A stretch of DNA of 64,000 nt from JAICMB01 sp963795935 (GTDB lineage: Bacteria > Acidobacteriota > Terriglobia > Bryobacterales > Bryobacteraceae): contig CAWCJO010000004.1 in the NCBI GenBank assembly GCA_963795935.1, positions 1,522,900 through 1,586,899 of the forward strand. The letters run 5' to 3'. Shown one piece after another: positions 36,597 to 46,000 of this stretch. The position numbers and the translations under genes are program-made. Position 1 is the first letter of the stretch. Each line of letters starts with the position of its first letter. The notes under the pieces are model-generated. The model saw only the letters and a list, made by a program, of their open reading frames with translations. It ran no database searches and had not been told where the DNA came from.

Positions 36597-38612
36597 TTAG
36601 TGGGCGAAGGCGGAGACGCCCGGCTCGGCGCCGAGGTAAACTCCCGGCGGATAATCGCGCGCGGACGTGAATTCCTTGATCGCCTGACAATTGATGAGCG
36701 TGCAGAGGTTCTCCCGCGATGCGATTTCGTAGCTGCGTTTGAGAGCGGCGCGGAAGTCCTCGGGCGTGTTGACGTACTCGCCGCGCGCGCCCAGGCCTTC
36801 GGCCATTTTGTCGTAGCGCAGGTTTTCCTGGAAGATGTACATGTGCATGGTGCGCGGCGAGCCTAATGCGCTCGGCCACATTCCCCAGGCATTATTGTTG
36901 TAGACGACGGCTACGACGGGAATCTTATACTTCGTCGCCGTCTCGAGCTCGAACATGCTGTAGGCGATGCCGGCGTCGCTGGTGACGCAGAGCGCGGGCG
37001 CGCCTTTATACGGGGCCTGCGGACCGACGCCGCGCTGCACGGCTGCGCTCGCGCCGATCATCATCGCGAGATCGGGACCGATCGCTCCATATTGATAGCC
37101 GGGGCAGATACTTTGGCCCGGCCGGTAGGAGCGCATCCAGCGCCCGCCGAACGTGCCGATGGTCCAGCCGCCAAACCCGGTCACGGTCTGTTTCGGATCG
37201 ACGTCGCCTTTATAGAGGAAATCGTGAACTTCCTTGCCGATGACGGCCGGATGCAGGTGGTTGGTGTCCTTGCTGTACTTCAGGCCGAGCGCGTACTCGG
37301 CGTCCAGTTTCTTCTCCCACTTCTGGCGCGCCGCCGCGAGCTCGTTCACCCAGGCATCGCGCTTGCGCCGCGGCAGGGTGCTGGAGAGGGCCTCGAGAAA
37401 CGCCGTTTCGTCGCTGACGATACCGAGCTCGAGCGGCCAGTTGCGGCCGAGATCTTCCTGCACAGGATGCACGCGAATCGTTTTCGCATCGGGGCTGAAG
37501 CGGTATTCGCCGGGGCTGGGCATGCAGTATTGGCCAATGAAGACGACCAGGTCGGCGCTCATCAGCGCGTCGGGCGAGAGGCTCGCCGACAACCGATGCT
37601 CGTCGGGGAAATGCCCCTTGCTCGGACCGGACGTGACCACGGCGATTTCGTTCTGTTCCGCGACTGCTTTCAGCGCGTCCCAACCTTTGCGCTGGAAGAT
37701 GCCCTGACCGGCGACGATGATCGGCCGTTCGGCCTTCGAGATCATATCAACCGTCTTCTGGACATCCTTTCCGGCGGGGTTCGCGCGGCATTCGGTGCGG
37801 TACTTCGTCTTATCGTAATAATCTTTGAGGCCGGAGGAGTCGGTAAAGCGAGCGCGCGCCACTTCGCCTGGGAAGTCGAGGTGTACGGGGCCGGGAACGC
37901 CGGACTTCAGGTTGCGGAAGGCGTAGGCGCCGTATTCGTGCACGCGGTCGGGAGCGATAAGCCGCTTGCCGTATTTCTTCATGCCGACAGTGGTGGGCTG
38001 CTGATACCCGGTCTGGATGAAGGCCTCACGGTCGTCGCCGGCGATCTGCATGTTGCTGGCGAGCACGAGCAAGGGCGTTCGCGCCGAGTTGGCCGCCGCA
38101 ATGTTCATGATCATGTTGGTGAAGCCGGGGCCTTCGGTGCCGGAGCAGGCGGTCACTTCGCCGGTGGCGCGCGAGAAGCCGTCGGCCGCGGCGCACATGG
38201 ATCCCTCGTTGCGACCGCCGTACGTCGGCACGCCCGAAGCCGCGATGGCGTTGATGACGGTGTAATTGCCGGGGCAGCAGAACATGGCCGCGAGGTCTTC
38301 CTCTTTACAAAGCTTGGCGAAGACTTCGGCGCCGCTCAGGCCGCGGCCCTCGAACTTCATATCCTTGGGCTGCTCGCTCAACGTCGCCGGAATCTCTTTG
38401 GGAATCCGAATGGATGGAATGGAAGGCGTCGTGGCGGCGAGGATGTTGCGAGGCGCGATGGCGGCCGCCACGGCTCCGGCGACGGCCGGGGCCGCGAAAA
38501 AATTCCTCCTCGAAGTGCTCGCCGGGCGGTCGCCCGTTGCGCTCTTGGACTCGGCGTCGGCGCCCTTGGAGTTGGCGTCGGCGCCAGAATTCGAATCGGC
38601 TACGTGGCTCAT
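36597..38612 (-). CDS. Tat-exported thiamine pyrophosphate enzyme
   Basis: 671 aa with the acetolactate-synthase-type three-domain layout: pyrimidine-binding domain (about 90-250, with Glu136 in GGRNEGSMCAAADG), central domain (about 280-420) and PP-binding domain (about 455-640, with TSDAGIAYSMFELETA and YNNNAWG). The usual GDG is changed to SDA, though the Asp and Asn metal ligands remain. Unusually, it begins with a Ser/Ala-rich stretch followed by a twin-arginine signal (TSRRNFFAAPAVAGAVAAA), so it is probably exported folded with its cofactor. It follows a c-type cytochrome gene by 32 bases, which suggests an oxidative 2-keto-acid reaction. Confidence 0.85.
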   Translation of the reverse strand: MSHVADSNSGADANSKGADAESKSATGDRPASTSRRNFFAAPAVAGAVAAAIAPRNILAATTPSIPSIRIPKEIPATLSEQPKDMKFEGRGLSGAEVFAKLCKEEDLAAMFCCPGNYTVINAIAASGVPTYGGRNEGSMCAAADGFSRATGEVTACSGTEGPGFTNMIMNIAAANSARTPLLVLASNMQIAGDDREAFIQTGYQQPTTVGMKKYGKRLIAPDRVHEYGAYAFRNLKSGVPGPVHLDFPGEVARARFTDSSGLKDYYDKTKYRTECRANPAGKDVQKTVDMISKAERPIIVAGQGIFQRKGWDALKAVAEQNEIAVVTSGPSKGHFPDEHRLSASLSPDALMSADLVVFIGQYCMPSPGEYRFSPDAKTIRVHPVQEDLGRNWPLELGIVSDETAFLEALSSTLPRRKRDAWVNELAAARQKWEKKLDAEYALGLKYSKDTNHLHPAVIGKEVHDFLYKGDVDPKQTVTGFGGWTIGTFGGRWMRSYRPGQSICPGYQYGAIGPDLAMMIGASAAVQRGVGPQAPYKGAPALCVTSDAGIAYSMFELETATKYKIPVVAVVYNNNAWGMWPSALGSPRTMHMYIFQENLRYDKMAEGLGARGEYVNTPEDFRAALKRSYEIASRENLCTLINCQAIKEFTSARDYPPGVYLGAEPGVSAFAH

Positions 38613-38644
38613 ATTAGCTCCCTATCATACTCTATTTCGCTGCG

Positions 38645-39079
38645 CTATTTACTGCTCTTGGAATCCGAGGAGTCCTGCAACGGCGGCCGCATGGATTGCG
38701 GCCACAGATTACGAACATAGTTGACCAGGTTCCACATCTCGGTCTCGGACAACTGCGTCCGGAACGGCGGCATCGTTTCGCCCGCGCCGTCGCGAATGCT
38801 GCGGAAAATCTCACCCTCGCTCGTCCCGCTTTTATACATCTTGGGCGATGTCAGGTCCGTGGCATTGGCGATCACGTCCACCTGCGCCTTGCCGTCGTTG
38901 CCATGGCATCCCGTGCAGTTTTGAACGAACGTGAGGCGTCCATCGGCGATCGATTTCTTGGAATACGGGATGGGATTTTTGAGTTTCTTGACCTGATCCG
39001 GGGTGAGGCGCCCTTCCTGCCCGGCGCAGGCCGCCGCGCAGAGCAGGAGGCCGGAAAGGCCGAAACTGATCAACTTCAC
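38645..39079 (-). CDS. Exported single-haem cytochrome c
   Basis: 144 aa from the GTG at 39079, preceded by an AGAGGAG ribosome site; the frame extends further upstream without gene-like composition. The leader ends LLLCAAACAG and could be a lipoprotein signal. The haem site is CTGCH and the distal Met is likely in ETMPPF; the rest is a class-I cytochrome fold (SETEMWNLVNYVRNL). It is the first gene of a unit with the Tat-exported TPP enzyme, so it may accept that enzyme's electrons. Confidence 0.8.
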   Translation of the reverse strand: MKLISFGLSGLLLCAAACAGQEGRLTPDQVKKLKNPIPYSKKSIADGRLTFVQNCTGCHGNDGKAQVDVIANATDLTSPKMYKSGTSEGEIFRSIRDGAGETMPPFRTQLSETEMWNLVNYVRNLWPQSMRPPLQDSSDSKSSK

Positions 39080-39347
39080 TGTCAGGGGACTCCTCTTGAG
39101 ATTGTAGTCGAAAATGGGCTTGCATGGGGGCGCGCTGCGCAAAAGTCCACGCGCCGGACGTTCCGTGAGCGGCTTATGTGGTGAAGTGTGTGTCGGCTGC
39201 GGCGTGAATATCGCGACGGGGGCGCCTCGCGCGGCGCGGTGGGATGTGGATCGAGAACGGCGACTTCGCGTATCCTGTAGCGGAGATCGCCAGTGGAACT
39301 GACGAGGATTCTGTAGGCTGTGCCGCAGGCGGCGGCGATCGGCAAAA

Positions 39348-39773
39348 ATGACAAAATTGGTGCTGTCTAAGCTCGTGGTGGGATGCATTGCGATCGCCAT
39401 GGCCGCGTTACCGGGGTGCTCGCCGCCGCGCACGAGCGAGCTGCGGCTGACGGCCGAGGGCAAGGCCTACGTCCATTACCTGCAGCTCAGCGACGTCCAC
39501 ATGCAGGCCAGCGAAAGCTATGCGAAGCAGACGCTGACGGAGATCGAGGGGAACGTCAGGAACGTGGGCAATCGCGCGGTGGAGCGGGTTGATGTGACGT
39601 CTCTGTTTTACGACGTGCGGGGCATCATGATACTTCGGGAGCGCGCGACCCTGGTCAAGAAGCCGCTGAAACCGGGCGAATCGCGGCGCTTCCGCCTGGC
39701 GTTCGACGATATTCCGGAGAGTTGGAACAATGGGATGCCGCAGCTTGTGATCGCGCAGGTGGTGTTCGGATGA
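39348..39773 (+). CDS. Predicted lipoprotein
   Basis: 141 aa. A signal peptide ends in the lipobox LPGC (residue 24 region). The mature part (VHYLQLSDVHMQASESY, VERVDVTSLFYDVRG, PGESRRFRLAFDDIP) looks like a single beta-sandwich of the FxLYD/DUF2393 kind that describes neutral changes in a protein's extracellular tail, but I am not sure. It overlaps the next gene by ATGA, so the two are probably partners. Confidence 0.65.
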   Translation: MTKLVLSKLVVGCIAIAMAALPGCSPPRTSELRLTAEGKAYVHYLQLSDVHMQASESYAKQTLTEIEGNVRNVGNRAVERVDVTSLFYDVRGIMILRERATLVKKPLKPGESRRFRLAFDDIPESWNNGMPQLVIAQVVFG

Positions 39774-41032
39774 GGAGGCGCGCGGCGCGGATTTGCGCGG
39801 CAGCGGCGTGTTCGCTGGCGTGCGCGGCGGCGCAGACGTTCACGCTTTCAAAACGCAGCGAGGTTGTCGCCGGCATCGAAATGCGGGCGCCGGGAACGGA
39901 TTGGGCCGTGGAGGGCCGCGAGGCGGCGCTGGCGACGGTGCTGCTCGACGGCAAGCCGCAACAAAACGTGATGTTGTATGCGGGCGCAGAGCGGTTCTCC
40001 TATCCCGTTTTTCTCGGCAGGCTCGAAGCGGGCGAGCACCGGCTGGCGGTCGAGGGCAAGGGAATCGAGCTGCTTGGCGCGCGTTTTCGGGAGGACGATT
40101 CCGACTACGTCCGCAATGCGCCCGTTCTCTATGCGCGCGCCGACACGGTGGGACGCCACACCGACATTCCGCTGATCCTCTATTGCGAGCGGCTGCGCGA
40201 GAACGGGCGGGAGATTCTGCGTTATACGGTGATCTTCTCGAACGAAGATGGCGGCACGTCGACGCGCGCGCTGATGGCGCGGTGGGGCCGCACGACGGAC
40301 GTGGAATACGTGTATAAGGGCGCGCTAGAGCCGGACGGCGAGATCCATCACGCCATGATTCAGACCAGCGGCCACAAGGACGTGGAGTTCGCGGGACAGC
40401 GCGAAGGATCGCATCCGCTACTGATGCCGATCACGGACAACAACATGATCGGGGAGGCCGATGTTTCAGTTCCGATCCGCTACCGCATCGCGCCGGTACT
40501 GGTGGATTTAGCGGCGCACTCGCGCGAGGAGGTCATGGATACGCATCCCATTTCGTATCGCGTGATGGCGAAGGAAGTGGCGCGCGAGGGCAAGCTGCGG
40601 CCGTGGGGCGTAGTGGACGGCGAAAAGATAAGCGAGCCGCGCAATTACCTGTATTTCGAGTTGAAGCTGGCATCCGTGCCATCGGCGGTGGGGACGATGG
40701 TGCGGCTGAAAAGCGGCCCGGTTTATTATTCGTCCACGATCGGGCGCGCGGATTACGCCATCAGTCTCGCAAAGCGCAATCCCGCCGAGAGCACGTTCGG
40801 CTACGCGCGGACCACGGTCGAGCTTCCGCCGGAAACGAAGGGGAGCGACATCGCCGCGATCGGCTTCCAGTGCGTCACTCCTCAGGGGGCGCCGACGGGG
40901 CCCTGCAAAGTGGAGGCGGTGAGCAAGGCATTCTTTCTCGACGCCGACTATAGGCCGGGGCCCAATGTGTGGACGATGCCGCGGCCGGTCGAGATCCCGG
41001 CAGGCGAGATATGGACATCGCCGTTAAAGTGA
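39770..41032 (+). CDS. Secreted hypothetical protein
   Basis: 420 aa. The ATG at 39770 overlaps the lipoprotein stop (ATGA); it opens with an arginine-rich signal peptide (MRRRAARICAAAACSLACAAA). The mature protein is mostly beta-strand, with paired domains of about 190 residues and a single C-terminal Cys pair (FQCVTPQGAPTGPCKVE). No family recognised. Probably a periplasmic or surface protein working with the preceding lipoprotein. Confidence 0.65.
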   Translation: MRRRAARICAAAACSLACAAAQTFTLSKRSEVVAGIEMRAPGTDWAVEGREAALATVLLDGKPQQNVMLYAGAERFSYPVFLGRLEAGEHRLAVEGKGIELLGARFREDDSDYVRNAPVLYARADTVGRHTDIPLILYCERLRENGREILRYTVIFSNEDGGTSTRALMARWGRTTDVEYVYKGALEPDGEIHHAMIQTSGHKDVEFAGQREGSHPLLMPITDNNMIGEADVSVPIRYRIAPVLVDLAAHSREEVMDTHPISYRVMAKEVAREGKLRPWGVVDGEKISEPRNYLYFELKLASVPSAVGTMVRLKSGPVYYSSTIGRADYAISLAKRNPAESTFGYARTTVELPPETKGSDIAAIGFQCVTPQGAPTGPCKVEAVSKAFFLDADYRPGPNVWTMPRPVEIPAGEIWTSPLK

Positions 41033-41163
41033 CTGCCAAGAGCTCCAAGACGGAGCTGGCCGGCTTTCTGCCGCACGGGACGTGGAAGATAAAGTTCGCG
41101 CCCGCGGCCGGGAAAGGCAAGGCGAACTCGGGCCGCCGTGCGGCGCCGGAGACTCGAATTTAG
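41011..41163 (+). pseudogene. Truncated DUF167/YggU-family gene
   Basis: The first 38 residues (MDIAVKVTAKSSKTELAGFL, GTWKIKFAPAAGKGKAN) match the start of DUF167 proteins, normally about 95 aa, but the frame turns to NSGRRAAPETRI and stops. No continuation is seen in other frames, so the second half is lost. It overlaps the end of the previous gene. Confidence 0.6.
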
Positions 41164-41207
41164 CCTAAAATACGGGCAGAGCGATTTCAGACGCGAGGAG
41201 AATCGAA

Positions 41208-41420
41208 ATGCTGGAACGGGCGGGTAGCGCAACCGTGGAACGGGACGCCAAGGACAAAAAGTGGCATGTGCATATACAGGTCGGCTCGGAAGTGATCAAA
41301 CGGCCTCTCAAGGATACCGCCGGGGACGCCAGCGAAGAGGCTCTGCGGGCGGCGGCGGTGGAGACGGCGAAGAACGAAGGCTACGAAGTGGACGCGGGCA
41401 ACGTGACGGTGGCGCGCTAA
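41208..41420 (+). CDS. Small hypothetical protein
   Basis: 70 aa, soluble and charged (VERDAKDKKWHVHIQVGSEV, EEALRAAAVETAKNEGYEV), with a good ribosome site (GGAGAATCGAA) before the ATG. The design, a short beta pair followed by a helix and strand, suggests a small nucleic-acid-binding or DUF2188-like protein. Its stop overlaps the end of the convergent PIG-L gene. Confidence 0.55.
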   Translation: MLERAGSATVERDAKDKKWHVHIQVGSEVIKRPLKDTAGDASEEALRAAAVETAKNEGYEVDAGNVTVAR

Positions 41421-42334
41421 CGAATGGGAACGGCGTTCTCCTGAACGAATTTGTGGATCGGGTCTTCGGGAGGGCCGATGTAGTGAAACTGCTCGGCGTA
41501 CTCTAACCCGTACTTGCGGCCGAGTTCGCGGTCGTTTCGCAAAACGAGTTGCTTGACGTATTCGCGGTTAGCGGTTGCGTCGTCGTTCCCGAGGATGGCG
41601 AGCTTGCGCCCTTGGGCCGCCAGCGAAGCGCGCAGCCGGGCGCCGTTTTCACCCGCCGGCCCCTGCGTTTTATTCGCGAGATTGGCGCGCACTTTGCCGT
41701 CAATGTAGGAGGAGATGTCGACGACGCGATTGACGAGCTGCGGCCCGCGCGCGAAGTAATACTTCGTTGTGACCGAGTGGGGCTCGATCCCGGCGGCGAA
41801 CTGCTCCGGATAATCCTTGTCCATGCCCGCCATCCAGCACGCCGCTTCGACGCACTCCGCCGTGACGTAGTGATCGGGATTCTCTTCGTAGTGGCCCCAC
41901 GGATCGTATGAGAGGATGGTATCGATCTTGAGCAGCCGAAAAAGGAAAATCAGGCGGGAACGCAGCTCCGGCTTCGAGATCCCGTCCATCTGATGATTTC
42001 CGTAATTGAGACTGAAGGCGCGCTTGAATCCCATCACTTTGACCAGTTCGGCGACATCGTGGTCGTTGGACAACTCCGTCTCCGCTATGGTGCCGGCACC
42101 GGCCAAATCGTCGTTCGTAATGCGGATCAAGTAGCCGGTATAGCCTTCGTTCATGAGCTTCAGCGTCGTGCCGCCGGCGAAAATAGGGATATCGTCGGCG
42201 TGAGGTTGAATGGCGGCGAGCGCCTTGCCTGCGTATGGCCTTCCGGGATGATCGCGCTCGATAACAATTTCCGGCTCGGGAGCGGCCTTGGCGAGTCCCG
42301 CCGTCAGGAGCGCAAGGAATTCACGCCTGTACAC
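41417..42334 (-). CDS. PIG-L family N-acetylglucosamine deacetylase-like protein
   Basis: 305 aa from a GTG; it begins with a Tat-like leader (VYRREFLALLTAGLAKAAP). The zinc site of the PIG-L/LmbE family is visible as QPHADDIPIFAGG and, later, ENPDHYVTAECVEAACW. Family members remove acetyl groups from N-acetylglucosaminyl conjugates (mycothiol, bacillithiol, lipids, glycans). Export makes a periplasmic glycan or glycoconjugate the more likely substrate. Confidence 0.8.
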   Translation of the reverse strand: MYRREFLALLTAGLAKAAPEPEIVIERDHPGRPYAGKALAAIQPHADDIPIFAGGTTLKLMNEGYTGYLIRITNDDLAGAGTIAETELSNDHDVAELVKVMGFKRAFSLNYGNHQMDGISKPELRSRLIFLFRLLKIDTILSYDPWGHYEENPDHYVTAECVEAACWMAGMDKDYPEQFAAGIEPHSVTTKYYFARGPQLVNRVVDISSYIDGKVRANLANKTQGPAGENGARLRASLAAQGRKLAILGNDDATANREYVKQLVLRNDRELGRKYGLEYAEQFHYIGPPEDPIHKFVQENAVPIR

Positions 42335-43051
42335 ACCCGAAATTATACGCGAACGGGGCGGAAGCCATTCGGCGCGGAGCGTCGCGACGGGTCGATGGGC
42401 GCCGCGCGGCTGCCAAAGACGATGCATGACGTCCGCGAGACGCTTGCAAACGTGAAGCAAGACCCTCCGTCACTCGGCGAAGCGTAGACGTAGCGCAAGG
42501 ATCGGCGTTGCCATTGCGTAAGAAGCGCGGCCAGCAACCGTCGAGCTAACGCTCGAGGGGCTTCTTCGTGCTGAGGCGGGGACAAGGGCTGCGCCACTTT
42601 CCCCCCACCCCTTTTTCCTCTACCAGCGCTCTTCCTCCGCTGCGCTCCGGAGAGGTTTTCCTTGATGAAGACGAACACTTCCGGCACAATCGAATTGCCA
42701 GCGTCGCTGTGCTCCGAGAACTGTTCGTCTTCGGCCAGGAATGCCGTTCGCGTTCCTTCGGAATCACTGTTCGCTTTCGCCGGAATCCTCAGCAGGCATC
42801 AGGCACGCTCGAAAGCATGGAGGCGGGCCGTCTCTTGGCCCGCCGCATAGCGCAGGAGCGGAAGGAAGAACAATAAGCACCCCGCGCGGAGTCCACGAAT
42901 TTTGTCGGACCGCGCGGGACGGTGCAGCGGCTACAGGCAAGCTCTTTGAGCGACCTGGCCCACTTGTGTCTCGGCGCCCATGGTACGCCGGCCCTGCCCT
43001 GCGTTACATCGGCTGTACCACCATGCCCAAGAAAAGCTGCCTCCGTTGGAA
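42335..43051. other. Gene-poor stretch
   Basis: About 700 bases. Several short frames exist but none has a ribosome site and protein-like sequence together; one plus-strand frame ends ESMEAGRLLARRIAQERKEEQ at 42876 and could be the end of a lost gene. Confidence 0.35.
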
Positions 43052-46000
43052 CTATTGCACCGCGATCGTTACCGGAGGTGACGCGACGGGCGTACCACCA
43101 ATCACGCTCACCATATTCAGCACCACCGGAACCGCATCTCCTAAAGGCGCGTTCTGAGGAATCCGGGCGTTGACCTGATATAGTCCCACGAACCCAGGCG
43201 CCAATCCCGCAAATGACACCGGAGCCTCGACGCCCCCGATCGTGACGCTGGCTACCGCTAGGGTTTCGAAAAGAGTGCCGGTGGGCGCGGCAGTTCCGTC
43301 CGCGGGCGGCGTTTGATTTGAACCATCCGCGGCTTGGACCGCGCCCAAGCCGGTGCAGAAGATCTCGATGTACTCACCGCGTTGTACCGGCCTCGCGCTG
43401 GGAGTATTCGGACCGGGCTCGGCCGCGGCGAGAGCCGTATTGTTGATCAGGATCGCCCCCTGCCCCTGCCCACCCGAAGGTAATGTGAAGATGCCGGGCT
43501 GCAGCTCCGTGACGGTCACCGGTACGGGCGTCGATATGGTATTTCCCTGCTGGATAATAAGCTGAGGTTGCGCATTGATATCCAGATCTTGAGGAATGAG
43601 TCCGTTTACCTGCGTCGGGCTCACATACGACAGCGGCAAAGGTTGTCCTCCTAATAACAAGCTTGTATTGTTCAGGCTAATTGGCAAAGGCACTTGGGCC
43701 GCCCCCTGAATCGCGCTTGCCAGCCGCTCACCGAAAATAGTCACGTAACTTCCCGGCACGACCTGTCCTTGCGGTCCCGCCGACAAACTCGCCGCATTCA
43801 AAGCCGCTTCCGGTTTGGCCGCCGCGCTGTCAGCGGCGGGCAAAACGCTGACCTGCAATGAAGCTTGTCCGCCAATCGTTCCACTCGCCAAGCCTTGAAA
43901 GGCGGTAACTTCCACTGTGGCTTGCGATGGCGACGGTGAGGTTCGCGGCGTCCAGGTGCCTTCCCAAAAGCCCGTGGCCGGCTTGTAGGAGAGCGTCACG
44001 GCGGGGTCCGCTGTAGAAAATGACACCCCCGCCGAGCCGCCATTGCTGGCCGTAACCGGATTGTTGCATCCATCACGAATCAGAACTTGTATTAGCTGCG
44101 GCTGCGCGACCTGCAATACGTGCCCCAGCCCCGCTACCGGCTGCTGGAATGATGGAACCAGCGGGCTGGGACTACAACTCGCCTTTGGAGTAACCGATTT
44201 CAAGGCCGAATCGGCGCTCGTTCCGCCCCCATTGGTCACAATAACGGCCACTTCAATCGTCTGCGTCGTCCCGTCGGCGAATCCTACTCCCACGTTCCCG
44301 TTGTGTACGCCGGCAGCCAATCCCGCCAAATTCGCGTTTACCGTCAGGGGAGTCGTCCCGGTAACCGTGCCGCTGGCAGGGCTTGCCGTCAACCAATTGT
44401 TCCCGTCGTCCGTAAACACGACCGTGCCATAGCCGATAGCGTTCCCCGTTAAGCTGAACAGGCTTATAGTCTGCTGCGCCTGCGCGGAACTCCCGGCCAC
44501 GCCGGTTAGAATTACGCCGCCCGTTGAGGCTTGCGGCGCCGATCCTAGCTGGCCGGCCGCGATCACATTCAGAAGCACGGATACGCTTTGAAGCGTGTTC
44601 GCCGCCCCCGGCGCAATCACGTTCACGTATCCGTAATATTGCTGTCCGGCTTGCAGCCCCGCCGGATTTACGGAAACCTGCACGTCTTGCGGCGCCGCGG
44701 AGGTCGACGCGCCCGATCCCGGCGAGACCTGCAGCCAACTCTGGTTTGCGGGTATCGTCTGCGCTTGCGTTGTCCAAGCCAGACTGCCCTGCCCCTGGTT
44801 GAATACCGCGAACGATTGCGGCTGTACCGGAGCTCCCCCGGCGACCGCCGTGAACGTCATGCCGGTCTGGGAGAGACTCATGATCTGGGACAGCTTGTTT
44901 ATCGATAGCGTTGCGGTAAACGTCGCCTGAGCGCCGGAGCCGGTGTCTGTCACGACGATTCGGCAAGTGGTGGTGCTCGGAGTGAATCCGGTGGGATCCA
45001 CCGTGAAAACCACCGCGCCAGGGGAGCTTAACGTAGCGGTTCCGGTAGCGCCGCCCGTCAGCGTCATCCACCCGCTATTTTGGTCACAAACGGCCTCAGA
45101 GCTGTATTGAAGAGTCCCACCACCCGAATTCACGACCGTTAATTGCCCCTGAATCGGAGGGCTTCCCTGGGGCAACGTGAAGCTCTGGACGTTGTTCGAT
45201 AGTGCAATGACCGGCTTGGGCGCGACCACGGTCAAAGTCACGCCAATCGTGGCGGTCGCGGGCGGCAGGCTCCCGCTGGTTGCCGTTATGGTTATCTGAC
45301 CGGTATACGTCGCCGCCCCGAGGCCGCTTGGGTTCACCGAAACCGCAATATTGCCGGGCGCGGTCCCGCTCGATTGCAGCGCGAGCCAGCTTCCGCCGCT
45401 GTTCGTGGAAGCGGCTCCCGTGAAGTTTACGCCGGTTGGGCTGCCGAATATTCCGACAGTTTGGCTTGCGGGGCTGCTGTCCCCCTGAGCATAAGTAAAG
45501 CTCAGCGCGCTCGCGGCCGGACTGACGCTCAGACCTTGGCCGATCGCCAGGCTATAAGTCTGCTTCGCGGAGAGGGCTGGAGTGGACGCATCCGTCACGA
45601 CCACATTGACGGTAGCGGGTCCGGCCGTCGTTGGAGTGCCGCTCAACACTCCGGAGGAACTCAAGCTCAGTCCGGAGGGCAACCCGCTAGCAGTCCAACT
45701 ATATGGTGGGACGCCGCCTTGGACGGCGAGCGTCGTAGTTGGATAGAACACATTTGTTATTCCAGTGGGCAGCGCGGTAGTGGTGATGGTCACCGTTGGT
45801 GGCGGCCGTGGAGGCGTAATGGCGATCGAGAACTGCTGCGGCGCCGAAGTCGTGCCGGTGCTGTCCTTCACCGTCACGCTGAAATTGAATGTGCCGGCCG
45901 ACGTCGGCGTGCCGCCGATCGCCCCCGTTGACGCATTCAGCGTCAGGCCCGTAGGCAGCGCGCCTACATTGGTCCAACTGCCGTAGGGCGGCGTTCCGCC

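Noticed and set aside
37092..38720. A 542-codon plus-strand frame opposite the TPP enzyme
   Set aside because: Gly/Arg/Val-rich antisense reading without motifs; the minus strand is a complete TPP enzyme.
42343..42876. Short frames on both strands in the 42.3-42.9 kb gap
   Set aside because: Overlapping frames on opposite strands, biased composition, no ribosome site and no recognised family.
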